Assembly: GCA_034506395.1 (NCBI GenBank)
Contig: JAPDPQ010000018.1
Location: forward strand, 44,140 to 108,139
Reading direction: 5' to 3'
DNA length: 64,000 nt
Source of the DNA: a candidate division KSB1 bacterium
GTDB taxonomy: Bacteria; Zhuqueibacterota; Zhuqueibacteria; Thermofontimicrobiales; Thermofontimicrobiaceae
Below are positions 21,301 through 30,075 of the stretch, piece after piece (position 1 is the first letter of the stretch; each line of letters starts with the position of its first letter). The notes beneath the pieces are model-generated. The model did not search any database. It worked only from the letters and a program-made list of their open reading frames with translations, and was not told the DNA's origin. Position numbers and translations under genes: made by a program.

Positions 21301-23435
21301 CTTGCAACACCAGAGGCGGCGTCGACTGGCGGGCTCGGTGAAAAGCCTGTCGGGTTCTTGTTTGACTCGACCAAAAAGTCGGGAATACCCCAATTGCCAT
21401 CACGATCCAATTCAATTTTAAAATGCAGCAGATCGTTATTGGGATCGCCAGGAACAAACCAGCTCAATTTCGGATTCAGTTGATTGATGAAACTATTGTT
21501 CAGAGGAGCTACAAGTACTGGAGCGAAAGGCGCCTCGTTTTTAAATAGCGGCAAAAATTTCAGGATGAACAGCCCTGTTTCATCGCAGGATAAATAAACA
21601 TATTCCTGATCTACTGCAACCCCATAAGCTGTGCTACCGGCCACGTAGAATCCCACTTCTTTCGGATCAGCTGGATTCATCACGTCGATAACGCGTAAGC
21701 CACTGGCGCCGTTGGCGATGTATAGATAGCGCTGCTGGGCCACAATTTCAAAGGCCGGGCTAATTAGCTGCATTTGTCCGATACGAATGGGACGCACGGG
21801 ATCGAGGATGTCGATCAACCATAAGTAATTTTGGGCTGTTCCGAGATAAGCATAGTGATCGTTCACATCAACGCTGATGGCTGTCCCATTCACAGATAGG
21901 CTGCCCATCTTGACAGGTTGAGAAGGATTATGGATATCAAAAATAACCAATCCATCATCACCAGCCGCGATAAACGCATAATGGTCTTTTATAGCGATCG
22001 CTTCGGCGCGTTTGCCAGGCAACTCTACTGATCGAATGACACTCGGTTGAAAAGGATCGCTGATATCGATAATGCGCAATCCAAACGTCGGATCAGCCAC
22101 ATAAGCGAGATCATTTTGAATAGCTACCCGCTTGGCGCTTAGGTTTTGATCGGCCGCTCCGATCTCTTTAGGGGTTATGGGATCCTCGAATGAAACAATG
22201 CGCAGCCCCTTATCAAAATTGGTGAGGTAAGCCAGGCGATTATTGAGAACAACATCCTCTGCTTGCCCGCTCAAATCCAATGAGCTGATTCGAGATGGGT
22301 TGGTACGATCCGCCACGTCAATCAGTCGGATACCAGCTTCGCGTTTGACCAGAAAAGCGGAATTCCCCTCAAGAGCTATCCCGCGGGAGAAACCATCGGT
22401 CTCGATAAACGATATTTCCATCGGGGCAGAGAAATTATCGACATTGATGCATCGTAGCCCGTTCGCGCCATCGGCGACCAATGCCAAGTTATTCGTCAAG
22501 GCCAGTTCATAAGGTTGGCCTGCTGTATCGTAATGTCCCACCACCGAAGGGGTCTCAGGACGGGATACGTCAATGATCCATAAGCCAGTTTCTTGGTCGG
22601 CGAGATAGGCGTAATTTCCCTTCAGCGAGATCGCAGTGGCAAATTGAAACGTCTCGAGCGCGCCACGCTCAATCGGGTTTGCATACCGATCCGAAATATC
22701 GAGCACCCGCAGGCCAGCCGAACCAGCAGCGACATAAGCGAAATTGCCGCTTATTGCGACATCCATTACCCCGTCAAAAGTCGTATACTTTCCTGCACGC
22801 GCTGGAGCATATGGATTGGTGATGTCAAATACCTGTAGTCCTCCGTGCTGATCCGCAACGTAAGCAAAATATCCATTGGCATCGGTGGCGACTTTCTTGG
22901 CCCAACCATCGCTGTCAACTGCTCCCATTTGCTTGGGCTGCCAGGGGATGGAGATATCGATGACCAACAGACCATTAGGGCCATCGGCTATCAAAAGACG
23001 CGTGCCGCTAATGACCAACCCGCTCGCAATCCCTAATGTTTCAAGATAAGATTGCTCGACCGGATTATTTGGTCGTGATATATCGATCACCCGCAAGCCC
23101 GCACCTGCATTGGCGATATATGCGTAATTGCTGGAGATCGCAATATGATAGATCGCATCAGGCAGCAGCAAGCGACTCGCTCGGCTCGGGTTGGCTGCAT
23201 TCGAGATATCGGCAATTTCAAAATATGCTCCGTTCCCAAAATATGCACTTGTGCCATTAGCATTGGCTGATGCTGCCAAACAGGGGCCAAAGCCGTAACG
23301 CCCGATCAAGCTCACGTTCCATGCATATGGGATATTGTTTTGTGGGATCGGCTGGGCTGCGATTGTTGGTATCATCAATAGCGTCAGCCCTGCTCCTACC
23401 CAAAATGCGATGATTTTTCGGCTGGTGATCTTCAC
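18333..23435 (-). CDS. Giant modular surface protein: LVIVD repeats, cohesin-like domain, five Ig-like repeats, type-B-like sorting domain
   Basis: A 1700-aa secreted protein. The signal peptide (MKITSRKIIAFWVGAGLTLL, then MIPTIAAQP) is followed by about 13 LVIVD repeats to near residue 640 (VIDISRPNNP, VFDITNPYAP, IIDVSRPETP, VIDVMNPADP), predicted to form propellers. Fibronectin/Ig-like modules follow (WRVSAFDG; YAIDHLGNRG), then near 943-1090 a cohesin-like domain (EVFAGDSFWVEIQIGN, GYGSLAAIQFFSDD). Five tandem repeats of about 100 aa occupy roughly 1094-1608, each starting DFxMxVxPDSQ and containing PxGxF, NxPxGM, PFxIP and GGGITH. The last 90 residues are a sorting domain opening LPNPFTPNNDGFND, with FDISGRKI and GAYIYIVKQ. 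Probably a cell-surface adhesin or filament, transcribed with the PorP/SprF-like gene. Confidence 0.85.
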   Translation of the reverse strand: MKITSRKIIAFWVGAGLTLLMIPTIAAQPIPQNNIPYAWNVSLIGRYGFGPCLAASANANGTSAYFGNGAYFEIADISNAANPSRASRLLLPDAIYHIAISSNYAYIANAGAGLRVIDISRPNNPVEQSYLETLGIASGLVISGTRLLIADGPNGLLVIDISIPWQPKQMGAVDSDGWAKKVATDANGYFAYVADQHGGLQVFDITNPYAPARAGKYTTFDGVMDVAISGNFAYVAAGSAGLRVLDISDRYANPIERGALETFQFATAISLKGNYAYLADQETGLWIIDVSRPETPSVVGHYDTAGQPYELALTNNLALVADGANGLRCINVDNFSAPMEISFIETDGFSRGIALEGNSAFLVKREAGIRLIDVADRTNPSRISSLDLSGQAEDVVLNNRLAYLTNFDKGLRIVSFEDPITPKEIGAADQNLSAKRVAIQNDLAYVADPTFGLRIIDISDPFQPSVIRSVELPGKRAEAIAIKDHYAFIAAGDDGLVIFDIHNPSQPVKMGSLSVNGTAISVDVNDHYAYLGTAQNYLWLIDILDPVRPIRIGQMQLISPAFEIVAQQRYLYIANGASGLRVIDVMNPADPKEVGFYVAGSTAYGVAVDQEYVYLSCDETGLFILKFLPLFKNEAPFAPVLVAPLNNSFINQLNPKLSWFVPGDPNNDLLHFKIELDRDGNWGIPDFLVESNKNPTGFSPSPPVDAASGVASYVIQSPLTEGEWFWRVSAFDGMIYGPFSDAWKFTADTTRPKITKLSFLQPGYQENWFNPGQTDSATLIVSYDELYPKAIELAGPILADTLVQIAIRAGINQTTAFHFSIANKKDGNYPIQVSLQDSAGNIGSAVTTIQIDGTAPFGYFSSAPDTIAEGQPYLVQVLGATDSLGCGVAQIFMDVFQDTLGTPTTPRDLMSGQIEPGVYFYSYYAIDHLGNRGIIKTDTTVVTPVYTAVPIFATVSDSEVFAGDSFWVEIQIGNEGEPVENLFQVDLILKYSEPQYVSVDSIVLGNLFGSSAILSYQFDIPDGQISIKISQPPGQIGVNGYGSLAAIQFFSDDNTPDQSEIQFSIPTTSASDPDDYPIPLLASGTSIRIVQPLRDFLMNVVPDTQMVFPGDSAKFDVSLTPVGVFDFPVTLSILNVPEGIQAIYPNEPISIPATQTIIFATTEALVPGDYSLIITAFGGGISHSDTIFINVQPRPIPPDFIMIVQPDSQNIYQGGSADVTLSFQPIGDFDSYISVSVSNLPSGMSVSLPVEPFTIPNQVKLTFATDSEILPGPYSPIIAAAGGGITHLDTVTIIVNEKIVQPDFSISVVPDSQTIYQGESAVFEVSLAPIGQWTDAVILTISNIPDGMFADYPKEPFSIPAILNVTFSTTPEIVPGSYQPVIGASDGGITHQDTVTIVVLQKVVPADFSMSVVPDSQSIYQGETATFQLSFEPIGDFSAAISLQITDLPLGMRAQYPSEPFAIPTSFAIAFSTATDIEPGVYYPVITATGGGITHQTRIAIRVLQRMDFIMIIEPDSQAVVVGEHIQFFISFIPVGGFDAQITVSVSNVPEGMEARYTSRPFSIPFSISLEFWVPRNFPQGLYYPTVTATGGGITHQETVVVNVLPRQGTIQQFSVLPNPFTPNNDGFNDYTEFQIPDAISGDILISIFDISGRKIIDLKNSFIWAGLDDRGKVVKPGAYIYIVKQGSKVIAKGIISIAR
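18600..20156 (-). repeat. Five tandem 300-base coding repeats
   Basis: In-frame repeats encoding Ig-like modules of about 100 aa. The motif encoding GGGITH (tgggtgatcccgcctcc or close variants) recurs at spacings near 300 bases, for example at 18647, 18951, 19267 and 19576. Divergence between units shows they are old, not a recent expansion. Confidence 0.75.
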
Positions 23436-23503
23436 AGTGGCAGCTCCTTTTTAGACAATTGAAATTTGGTAGGGAAATGATCAGCCGATTTTTCTTTTTA
23501 TTC

Positions 23504-23532
23504 AATATAGAAAATTTAATTTACTTTGTCAA
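23504..23532 (-). promoter_or_regulatory. Sigma-70 promoter of the giant surface protein operon
   Basis: On the minus strand TTGACA (23532-23527), a 17-base spacer and TATATT (23509-23504). Transcription would start near 23497, giving a leader of about 60 bases to ATG 23435. A near-consensus match. Confidence 0.65.
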
Positions 23533-23642
23533 GATGAAAAATTTTGCCAGACCGAACACGCTTCAGTGTCTTCATTCTCATTGGTGTTCGCTTTCGATAG
23601 GACGTCTCCTAAAATTCCAGCGTTCTTGAATAGAAAAATCAC

Positions 23643-23670
23643 TTGACAATTATAAATATTTTTTTATTTT
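23643..23670 (+). promoter_or_regulatory. Candidate promoter of the 58-aa membrane protein
   Basis: Perfect TTGACA at 23643-23648, 16-base spacer and TATTTT at 23665-23670 in very AT-rich sequence. Leader about 140 bases. Confidence 0.45.
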
Positions 23671-23818
23671 TATCTCAAGAGTGGGTGATTGCATTTCGTC
23701 TTAGTGATGGCTGAAGTCTGGATTATGGATTTTGGATTATCAGCGAATGAAAAAAATGGTTCTCAATGGACCATCACGCAATAAACCAAACATTCACCTA
23801 AATTAGGAGGGAGCAAAT

Positions 23819-23995
23819 ATGCGTCTCAGCGCACCGAAAAAATTCACCTGGTGGATCTCTCTGATTCTCGCTATTATCGCCATTGTCTTTCAGTGGCTCT
23901 TGCCTAATGTGCATCTTTTCACTGGTTGGCAATTCGTATTGTTGCTGGTCAGCTTTGTCCTGTTATTCCTGAGCACCTTTGTCAAAGGACTTTAG
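23819..23995 (+). CDS. Small two-helix membrane protein (58 aa)
   Basis: ATG 23819 with AGGAGGG 6 bases upstream. The protein starts MRLSAPKKFTWWISLILAII, has two membrane helices (residues 11-28 and 38-55) separated by PNVHLFTGW, and ends STFVKGL. The opening LSAPK-xx-TWWI and the ending KGL match a widespread family of 50-60-aa bacterial membrane proteins of unknown function that I know from other phyla. It is preceded by a promoter and followed by a terminator, so it is a single-gene unit. Function unknown. Confidence 0.82.
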   Translation: MRLSAPKKFTWWISLILAIIAIVFQWLLPNVHLFTGWQFVLLLVSFVLLFLSTFVKGL

Positions 23996-24095
23996 CGTTC
24001 AGGCTGAACTTGATTTGATGGAATGAACTCAAATCGCGCCTTTAGCTGAGTCAGCCGACAAATCCCTTTATACCACTTTGATTGGTTGGATTTCC

Positions 24096-24131
24096 AAGAC
24101 CCGGCCGTTCTTGTAGCGGTGCGGGTCTTTT
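24096..24131 (+). terminator. Rho-independent terminator of the 58-aa gene
   Basis: AAGACCCG (24096-24103) pairs with CGGGTCTT (24122-24129), followed by a T run (TTTT). Clear intrinsic terminator about 100 bases after the stop. Confidence 0.75.
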
Positions 24132-24337
24132 TTATTGATCGAACAATTGAAAGCTGATTTTTCGCTTGATTCTAAAGAGATAAATTGAGATATTAGGCAT
24201 CGATTTGAATTAGATCGCATCTTTTTCAATGGTCAGATTCTTTTGAAAATTGAAAAAATGTAATCCTTGCTTCGGAATGCAGGTGTTTCTTGATTAGATG
24301 ATCAAACCGGCAAAATAACCTTTCGTTGCCGTATGTA

Positions 24338-24366
24338 TTGACAATCCCTGTTCGATCATTTTTAAA
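24338..24366 (+). promoter_or_regulatory. Promoter of the glycyl radical activase
   Basis: TTGACA (24338-24343), 17-base spacer, TTTAAA (24361-24366). The predicted start is about 20 bases before ATG 24393. Confidence 0.5.
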
Positions 24367-24392
24367 TTTTAAAAATTGATGATGCGGAGACA

Positions 24393-25328
24393 ATGAAAGG
24401 ACTAATTTTCAATATTCAGCGCTTCTCCATCCATGATGGGCCTGGCATTCGGACGACGATATTTTTAAAGGGCTGTTCATTGCGCTGTTTTTGGTGTCAT
24501 AATCCCGAGGGAAGGCAGGCGCAGCCTCAAATTCAATTTTTCGCCGAGCGATGCATTGCCTGCGGCCAATGTGTTTCGATCTGTCCCAATCAGGCCCATC
24601 GTTTGGACGGCAATTTTCATTTTTTCATTCGAGAAAATTGCCGGGCCTGTGGTGCCTGCGTGCAGGTTTGTTATGCCAATGCGCTGGAACTGATCGGTCG
24701 CTATTTGACAATTGATGAAGTGATGGAAGCAATTTTACGCGATCGGGTATTTTATGAAACCTCGAATGGTGGTGTTACACTATCAGGTGGAGAGCCGCTG
24801 TTGCAAGCCGATTTTGTCCAAGCTCTGCTTCTGCATTGCAAGAGAGAGGCTTTGCACACTGCCATCGAAACATCTGGGAATTATCCGTGGTCCACATTGG
24901 AAGAGCTACTCCCAGCGATTGATTTGATTCTGATGGATTTGAAATTGATCGATCCAGTCAAGCACAAAGCTGCCTGCGGCGATTCTAACGAGCGAATTCT
25001 GGCCAATGCAAAGAGATTGGCCCTCACCGACAAACCGATCATCTTTCGCACTCCAGTCGTGCCAACAGTAAACGACTCGTTTGAAGAGATCGGAGCAATT
25101 GCCAAATTTGTCCGCAGTTTGGTTGAATTGCGGTCAAAGCATCTTAATGGGAAAGGAAAAGGGGCAGAGATTAAATTAGAACTCTTGCCATTTCATCGGT
25201 TGGCTGGTGACAAATATCGCAGCCTTGGCATGGAGTATAAAGCTAAAAATTTAGAGCCACCCTCGAAACAACGGCTCAGGGAATTAGTTACCATAGCCGA
25301 AATTCATGGAGTTGAAGTGATCCAATGA
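24393..25328 (+). CDS. Glycyl radical enzyme activating protein (radical SAM)
   Basis: A 311-aa radical SAM protein that would install a glycyl radical on a pyruvate-formate-lyase-like enzyme. Visible: opening MKGLIFNIQRFSIHDGPGIR, SAM cluster motif CSLRCFWC, then a two-cluster ferredoxin insert (CIACGQCVSICP and CRACGACVQVC), GGVTLSGGEPLLQ, AIETSGN, ILMDLKLID and TPVVPTVND. The insert marks the class that activates dehydratases and decarboxylases such as glycerol dehydratase, choline lyase or benzylsuccinate-type enzymes. No glycyl radical enzyme is in the window, so the partner is elsewhere. Start ATG with GGAGAC just upstream. Indicates anaerobic life. Confidence 0.93.
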   Translation: MKGLIFNIQRFSIHDGPGIRTTIFLKGCSLRCFWCHNPEGRQAQPQIQFFAERCIACGQCVSICPNQAHRLDGNFHFFIRENCRACGACVQVCYANALELIGRYLTIDEVMEAILRDRVFYETSNGGVTLSGGEPLLQADFVQALLLHCKREALHTAIETSGNYPWSTLEELLPAIDLILMDLKLIDPVKHKAACGDSNERILANAKRLALTDKPIIFRTPVVPTVNDSFEEIGAIAKFVRSLVELRSKHLNGKGKGAEIKLELLPFHRLAGDKYRSLGMEYKAKNLEPPSKQRLRELVTIAEIHGVEVIQ

Positions 25329-26173
25329 TTGGGAAACTGGGGGAGCAGGTATCTGGGAGGTCAGCTATCCTCTTGACTACGAATCTGAAAATTTTATAAA
25401 GCGAATTGATTAGAGGGTTGACCAGTCTCATTTGGGAGGGAATCAAGGAGCGTGTCCACAATTTTGATGGAAGTGGTGCCCTATTGAGATATCGATTGAA
25501 ATTAATAAGGGCCTGAACAAAAACCATCAAATTTGAATTAAAAATTTCATTCCGAAAAAAGTGAGGTATCTGGTTCCATGTCGATTGTTGGACTTGCAGA
25601 TTTCTCCCATCCAACTGGCTACTAGCGTAACCTTAGCGAATGAATGGGTAAAGATTGTCATTATGAGCATGCGCCGAGTGACCATTACTTTCAACTTGAG
25701 CTCAAAAAAATTTTAGAACCGTTAAAACGGTTATTGAAAGCGATCCGAGTTTGTCATTGTTGCCTAAATGAATTCAGGCATTAATGACAAATTAATAGGG
25801 GCTGCTGTCCGCCTCTGCGGTCTCTAAAAAAATATCTTACTCGAACGCTAATACTCAGTTGGCGGATCGCTCAAAATAGCATTCCATTTCTTAAGTTGAC
25901 GCCAAAGGCCAACTGGCAGGTCGAAATGATAAAAATGTAATTCTTCGTTCATGCGCTGATTAGCCTCGGCTATAAAATGCAAGATTCAATCAAGCTGTTC
26001 CAATCCTGCGAATGCATAAATCTTATTAAAAGTGATTATTTGACTCAATTATAAGTAGAGATGCCTGTCCGCCAGCCAGTAGGCTTCATGACAATATTTT
26101 ATGCTTTTGACATTTCGAAACAGAGACGAATTAGATAATTGAGACGAAACCGAACAGAGGAGGAAAGCGATAG
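25329..26173. other. Long intergenic region with repeat A
   Basis: An 845-base gap. It contains a degenerate copy of repeat A (25545-25621) and, near 26061-26094, a GCCTGTCCGCC-type imperfect palindrome ending CATGACA that may be a relative of repeat B. No supported gene. Confidence 0.5.
25545..25621 (+). repeat. Degenerate copy of repeat A
   Basis: Left arm TTCATTCCGAAAAAAGTGAG then GTATCTG, right arm GCAGATTTCTCCCATCCAAC. The order and spacing are the same as in the copy at 32742. The arms are imperfect inverted repeats meeting at ATCTG/CAGAT. Confidence 0.6.
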
Positions 26174-27502
26174 ATGCACAAGATCGTTTTTATTGGCGCT
26201 GGCAGCCTTGGGTTTACGCGGGGCTTGGTTCGTGATCTGATGACTTTTCCGATATTGAGAGAAGCAGAGATCGCGTTAGTGGATATCGATGCCGAACGGC
26301 TGGAATTTGCCAAGAAGGCTTGCGAAAAAATCATCAGAATGGGCAATTATCCTGCACGAGTCACAGCCTCATTAAACCGCCGCGATTTGTTGAAAGACGC
26401 TGATGCGGTGCTGGTCACCATACTCTGCGGCGATACCAATATCTGGCAGCACGATATTTTGATCCCTATGAAATATGGCATCGATATCAATGTTGGAGAT
26501 ACCCGGGGACCATCGGGAATTTTTCGAGCGCTGCGCACGATTCCCACCATGCTAGACATTTGCAGGGATATGGAAGAACTTTGTCCCAATGCCATCCTGC
26601 TGAACTATACTAACCCTATGGCCATGCTCTGCCATGCCATGCAGCGAGAAAGTTTCATCAAAGTGACGGGTTTGTGCCACAGCGTCCAAGGTACAGCCGA
26701 GATGCTCGCTCGATGGATGGGAGTACCATTTAGCGAGCTGAATTTTACATGTGCGGGCATCAATCATCTGGCATGGTTTATCAGGCTGGAACATCGTGGA
26801 AAAGATCTATACCCCAGGTTGCGAGAGGTTGTGATGAACAATGAAAAAGTTTACAACGAAGAACAAGTGCGCAATGAAATGTTTCTGGCCCTTGGCTATT
26901 ACGTCACCGAATCCAGCGGCCATAATTCCGAATACAACTGGTGGTTCCGCAAACGGCCTGATTTGATCGAGAAATACTGCACCCATGGTACCGGCTGGAA
27001 CCCAGGCCATCATGCCTTTATTTTAAACGAATACCGCAACGCTGAACAGACTTGGAAGAATGATTTTTTGAATTGGCTGAACAGTGATCATCCGATTTCA
27101 TTGGAACGGGGTCATGAGTATGCTGCTTACATTATCAACGCTTATTTGGGCGGCGAATTGTACGAGTTCAATGGCAACGTGCCAAACACTGGATTGGTCA
27201 CTAACTTGCCCGAAGGCGCTTGTGTCGAAGTTCCAGTCCTTGCCTCCCGCAAAGGCTTTGAGCCGATCTACGTCGGCCGTTTGCCCGATTCCTGTGCCAT
27301 TCTAACCAACCTCACTGCCCAAACCGAAATGATGGCGGTGGAAGGATTTTTTCAAGGCGATGCTATGATGATCTATCAGGCCATCGCTCACGATCCATTG
27401 ACGGCAGCGAAATTATCGTTGGCTGAGATTCGGAACATGGTAAGGGAGATGTTTGAAATGAATCGGGAGTATTTGCCGCAGTTCAAACTGGTTAATCTCT
27501 AA
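26174..27502 (+). CDS. Glycoside hydrolase family 4 (alpha-galactosidase/glucosidase type)
   Basis: A 442-aa NAD- and Mn-dependent glycosidase, cytoplasmic, acting by oxidation-elimination. Visible: Rossmann motif [36 protein letters not shown], metal ligand Cys in [10 protein letters not shown] and His in GINHLAWF, and [14 protein letters not shown]. The CHSVQ motif fits the MelA-like alpha-galactosidase/glucuronidase branch rather than 6-phospho-glucosidases. A ribosome site GGAGG lies 10 bases before the ATG. No transporter adjoins it. The exact sugar cannot be read. Confidence 0.92.
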   Translation: MHKIVFIGAGSLGFTRGLVRDLMTFPILREAEIALVDIDAERLEFAKKACEKIIRMGNYPARVTASLNRRDLLKDADAVLVTILCGDTNIWQHDILIPMKYGIDINVGDTRGPSGIFRALRTIPTMLDICRDMEELCPNAILLNYTNPMAMLCHAMQRESFIKVTGLCHSVQGTAEMLARWMGVPFSELNFTCAGINHLAWFIRLEHRGKDLYPRLREVVMNNEKVYNEEQVRNEMFLALGYYVTESSGHNSEYNWWFRKRPDLIEKYCTHGTGWNPGHHAFILNEYRNAEQTWKNDFLNWLNSDHPISLERGHEYAAYIINAYLGGELYEFNGNVPNTGLVTNLPEGACVEVPVLASRKGFEPIYVGRLPDSCAILTNLTAQTEMMAVEGFFQGDAMMIYQAIAHDPLTAAKLSLAEIRNMVREMFEMNREYLPQFKLVNL

Positions 27503-27643
27503 GCAGAATGTCCGGAAATAAAATTGTTCGGAATTCAGGCATCAGCCTTTTATTCGTTGATAAAAGCCTGACGGCTTAACTCCATAGAAAAAGCAGACAG
27601 AGCGGAAATAGAAGCGTGGTGATAAAAGGTGAACGTCACCCTT

Positions 27644-27670
27644 GTAGGGCAAGATGTCATCTTGCCCTAC
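27644..27670. terminator. Perfect 13-bp palindrome between convergent genes
   Basis: GTAGGGCAAGATG (27644-27656), one base, CATCTTGCCCTAC (27658-27670). It sits between the GH4 stop and the protease stop. It lacks a T run, so it is either a bidirectional hairpin terminator or a mobile palindromic unit. Confidence 0.5.
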
Positions 27671-27676
27671 AGATCA

Positions 27677-28762
27677 TCACGCCTCCCTCTTTTGCAGTGC
27701 CGCATGGATCATCATAAACTCCCCGATATTTTCCATGTTCAAAAGTCCTGCAAGTTCATTGTTTGAGATCACGGGCATGATGTGACAATCGCAGCTCTGC
27801 AAGCGTGCCATGGCCGATTGCAGCATTTCGGATGGCTCAGCAGTTTGAAAATCAGTTGCCATAATTTGCTCGACGCGAGCGTCCTTTCCAAGCTGTGCCA
27901 GACCTTTCATCAGCGCGCTGCGCTCTAAAACGCCAACTACATTGCCATTTCGGGTCACGGGAAAATCCTGCTGGGAACCCGCCAATATCAATTCTATGGC
28001 TCGGGATAACGGATCTTCAGGATGGAGCGTTTTGAAATCGGTGATCATGGCGCTGCGCACGGGAATGCCATCGAATGCGTAGCGCACCTTGGCCATATTG
28101 GCTTCCTGGGCCGCTCCGATCCAGACGAAGAAGGCAATGAACAGCAGAAACGGATTACCGAAAATTCCGATCAAGCCGAACAGCAGCGCCATGCCCTGGC
28201 CGATGGAGGCAGCGAGCTGAGTGGCTCGGGAATATTCCATCCGCATGGCCAACAGCGCCCGCAGCACTCTACCGCCATCCATGGGAAAGGCAGGCAGCAT
28301 GTTGAATCCCGCAATGAAAATGTTGATGACCAGCAACCGCTCGAGCAGATTGCCTCCCGTTACCGAAAGATTACCCAATGGCTCCAGCCCTGCACTAACT
28401 TTCAGCACAACATATAAAACAATCGCTAGCACCACATTCACAGCAGGTCCTGCCAGCGCCACCCATAGCTCCTGCCGCGGCTCGTCGGGCATCTTTTCCA
28501 GCCGCGCCACGCCGCCGATGGGCAGCAGCGTGATGTCCCGAGTTTTGATGTTGTATCGTTGCGCCATCAGCGCATGGCCGAATTCATGCAGTACCACAAT
28601 GCCAAATATCAACAATACAAAGAAAATTCCATTGAGCGTCATCGCCAGATCATGCCCCCGAAGCCAATGGCTGAGCGCCACCCACAGGATGATCAGCACA
28701 AAGGTGGCATGAATGAAAACGGGAATACCCCGATAGGTGCCGAGTTTGAGTGACCATTTCAT
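27677..28762 (-). CDS. Site-2 protease (M50) with CBS pair
   Basis: A 361-aa intramembrane zinc metalloprotease. Six or so membrane helices carry the zinc motif VVLHEFGHALMA near residue 60 and the second ligand motif NMLPAFPMDGGRVLRALLA near 155. The C-terminal third is a pair of CBS domains (GIPVRSAMITDFKTLHPED; EQIMATDFQTAEPSEM) that could bind adenosine nucleotides and gate activity. This is the SpoIVFB-like CBS subgroup. The start is ATG 28762 (AGGAG 8 bases upstream) or GTG 28765. The substrate is unknown; such enzymes cleave membrane-bound anti-sigma factors or other single-pass proteins. Confidence 0.93.
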   Translation of the reverse strand: MKWSLKLGTYRGIPVFIHATFVLIILWVALSHWLRGHDLAMTLNGIFFVLLIFGIVVLHEFGHALMAQRYNIKTRDITLLPIGGVARLEKMPDEPRQELWVALAGPAVNVVLAIVLYVVLKVSAGLEPLGNLSVTGGNLLERLLVINIFIAGFNMLPAFPMDGGRVLRALLAMRMEYSRATQLAASIGQGMALLFGLIGIFGNPFLLFIAFFVWIGAAQEANMAKVRYAFDGIPVRSAMITDFKTLHPEDPLSRAIELILAGSQQDFPVTRNGNVVGVLERSALMKGLAQLGKDARVEQIMATDFQTAEPSEMLQSAMARLQSCDCHIMPVISNNELAGLLNMENIGEFMMIHAALQKREA

Positions 28763-28861
28763 CACATTATCTCCTTATCAATTTTATCGAACATATTTTG
28801 GTCAATTCAAATTTCTGATATTTAGATGAAATTGTGGGGAATAGGGTTCTGATTGAGCCAA

Positions 28862-29368
28862 TCACGGAATCCACTGGGACACCTCCTGGAAACGGGTGAC
28901 ATGAAAATAGCGCACCACATCGATGCGGAACAGCGCCGTAGAAGCGGAATCGAGGAAATCTGCCAGGTAGGGATGGCGATGTTTGAGGCTGGCGATGCCC
29001 TGCTCATAATCACTGCCAGATTGAATTTCTGTCGCTTTGCCCGTGATGGTCACTGCCTCGACCTGCGTCATGTCGTCCTGATGCTGGCAGCGGCTATCGA
29101 TCACCAGCGCCACCTGCCGACATTGGCTGAGCAATTTGTACTTTCGGGTGGCCACAGGCGTGGTAAAAAAGAACTGTTTCAGATCATCGCTAAAGGCATA
29201 GGCGATCAGCGAGCCGTACGGCTGGCCCTCTCCTTGAGTGCACAGCACGCAAAACCACTGCTGGCTCACCAGACGGCGGATGCGATCTTGCAAATTCGAA
29301 TTCTGGGATGTGGGCAATTTATTGATTTCGAATTCAAGTTCGAAAATGGGTTCATTGTTCGATTTCAT
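28862..29368 (-). CDS. Pyridoxamine 5'-phosphate oxidase-like flavin-binding protein
   Basis: A 168-aa split-barrel protein of the PNPOx-like superfamily, likely binding FMN or F420/heme. Landmarks: LVSQQWFCVLCTQGEGQPYG, SLIAYAFSDDLKQFFFTTP, ATRKYKLLSQCRQVALVIDS, AVTITGKATEI. ATG preceded by GAGGGAACA. It is on the same strand as, and upstream of, the protease by about 100 bases. The specific reaction is unknown. Confidence 0.85.
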   Translation of the reverse strand: MKSNNEPIFELEFEINKLPTSQNSNLQDRIRRLVSQQWFCVLCTQGEGQPYGSLIAYAFSDDLKQFFFTTPVATRKYKLLSQCRQVALVIDSRCQHQDDMTQVEAVTITGKATEIQSGSDYEQGIASLKHRHPYLADFLDSASTALFRIDVVRYFHVTRFQEVSQWIP

Positions 29369-30075
29369 TGTTCCCTCAATTTTGAGCCACTACAAAATTT
29401 TCCCACTGATGATAAAATTGCCGCTGAGAACTTTAATTAATATTGTACCCGCAGCTACTTCATGATCTGGACAGATGATTTAGAAGAGAAACATTGCTCC
29501 AAGCAGCAAGCATTCCAGCGAATCAACAAAGTCAAGGAAAGCAAATTTTATTCATAGAGCCGCGGCGCTTAATATCAGTTACATTGGCTGTGAATCTTTG
29601 AAACCGCTGGAAGCACTAATGTTTTTCTGTGGCTCATGTCCAAACTTTGAGTCCAAGATTAAGAGCACATTTTCGGCGAATCGAAGAAGTTTTGAGCTGA
29701 AGCTCTAAATCTGTTTGATTCTCTATCTGCACAGGAAGGCAGCGCCGCTCCAATTGAAATGAAATTCTCGATGGGAGTTTTTTATTATCTGCAATCAACT
29801 TTATGCCCAAGTTTTTTCGATCAACCCCTTTTCGATTCATTCCAAGTTAAAAACTATCAGTAAGATTTTCAAAATAAAAAATGGCAGAATAATAACGCAC
29901 AGTCATCATTCTGCCATTTTTGCGATCAACAGCCCCATCTGTTGGTAAAAATTCCATTGCAAGAGCAAGCAAAAGTGCTCATTGATTCAAATCGCTTTGA
30001 GAAAATCATATTATTCGAATGATCGGTTTGTGCAAAATAGTTGGATTTTCGAGCTCTCAGGTCGAATGGACATCT
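29369..30075. other. Intergenic region with a terminator hairpin
   Basis: A 707-base gap between two minus-strand units. Only the 29876-29931 hairpin stands out. Short frames lack ribosome sites. Confidence 0.5.
29876..29931 (-). terminator. Strong hairpin downstream of the TPR gene
   Basis: AAAAATGGCAGAAT (from 29877) pairs with ATTCTGCCATTTTT (29918-29931) around a 27-base loop. It has A runs on one side and T runs on the other, so it could stop transcripts from either direction; the minus-strand TPR gene ends 145 bases before it. Confidence 0.6.

Noticed and set aside
25288..25614. 108-codon minus-strand frame after the activase gene
   Set aside because: It overlaps the 3' end of the activase and repeat A, has no ribosome site and no recognisable product.
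28801..28806. TTGACC on the minus strand as a -35 for the site-2 protease
   Set aside because: The only -10-like hexamer (TAAAAT) is 13 bases away, too close.
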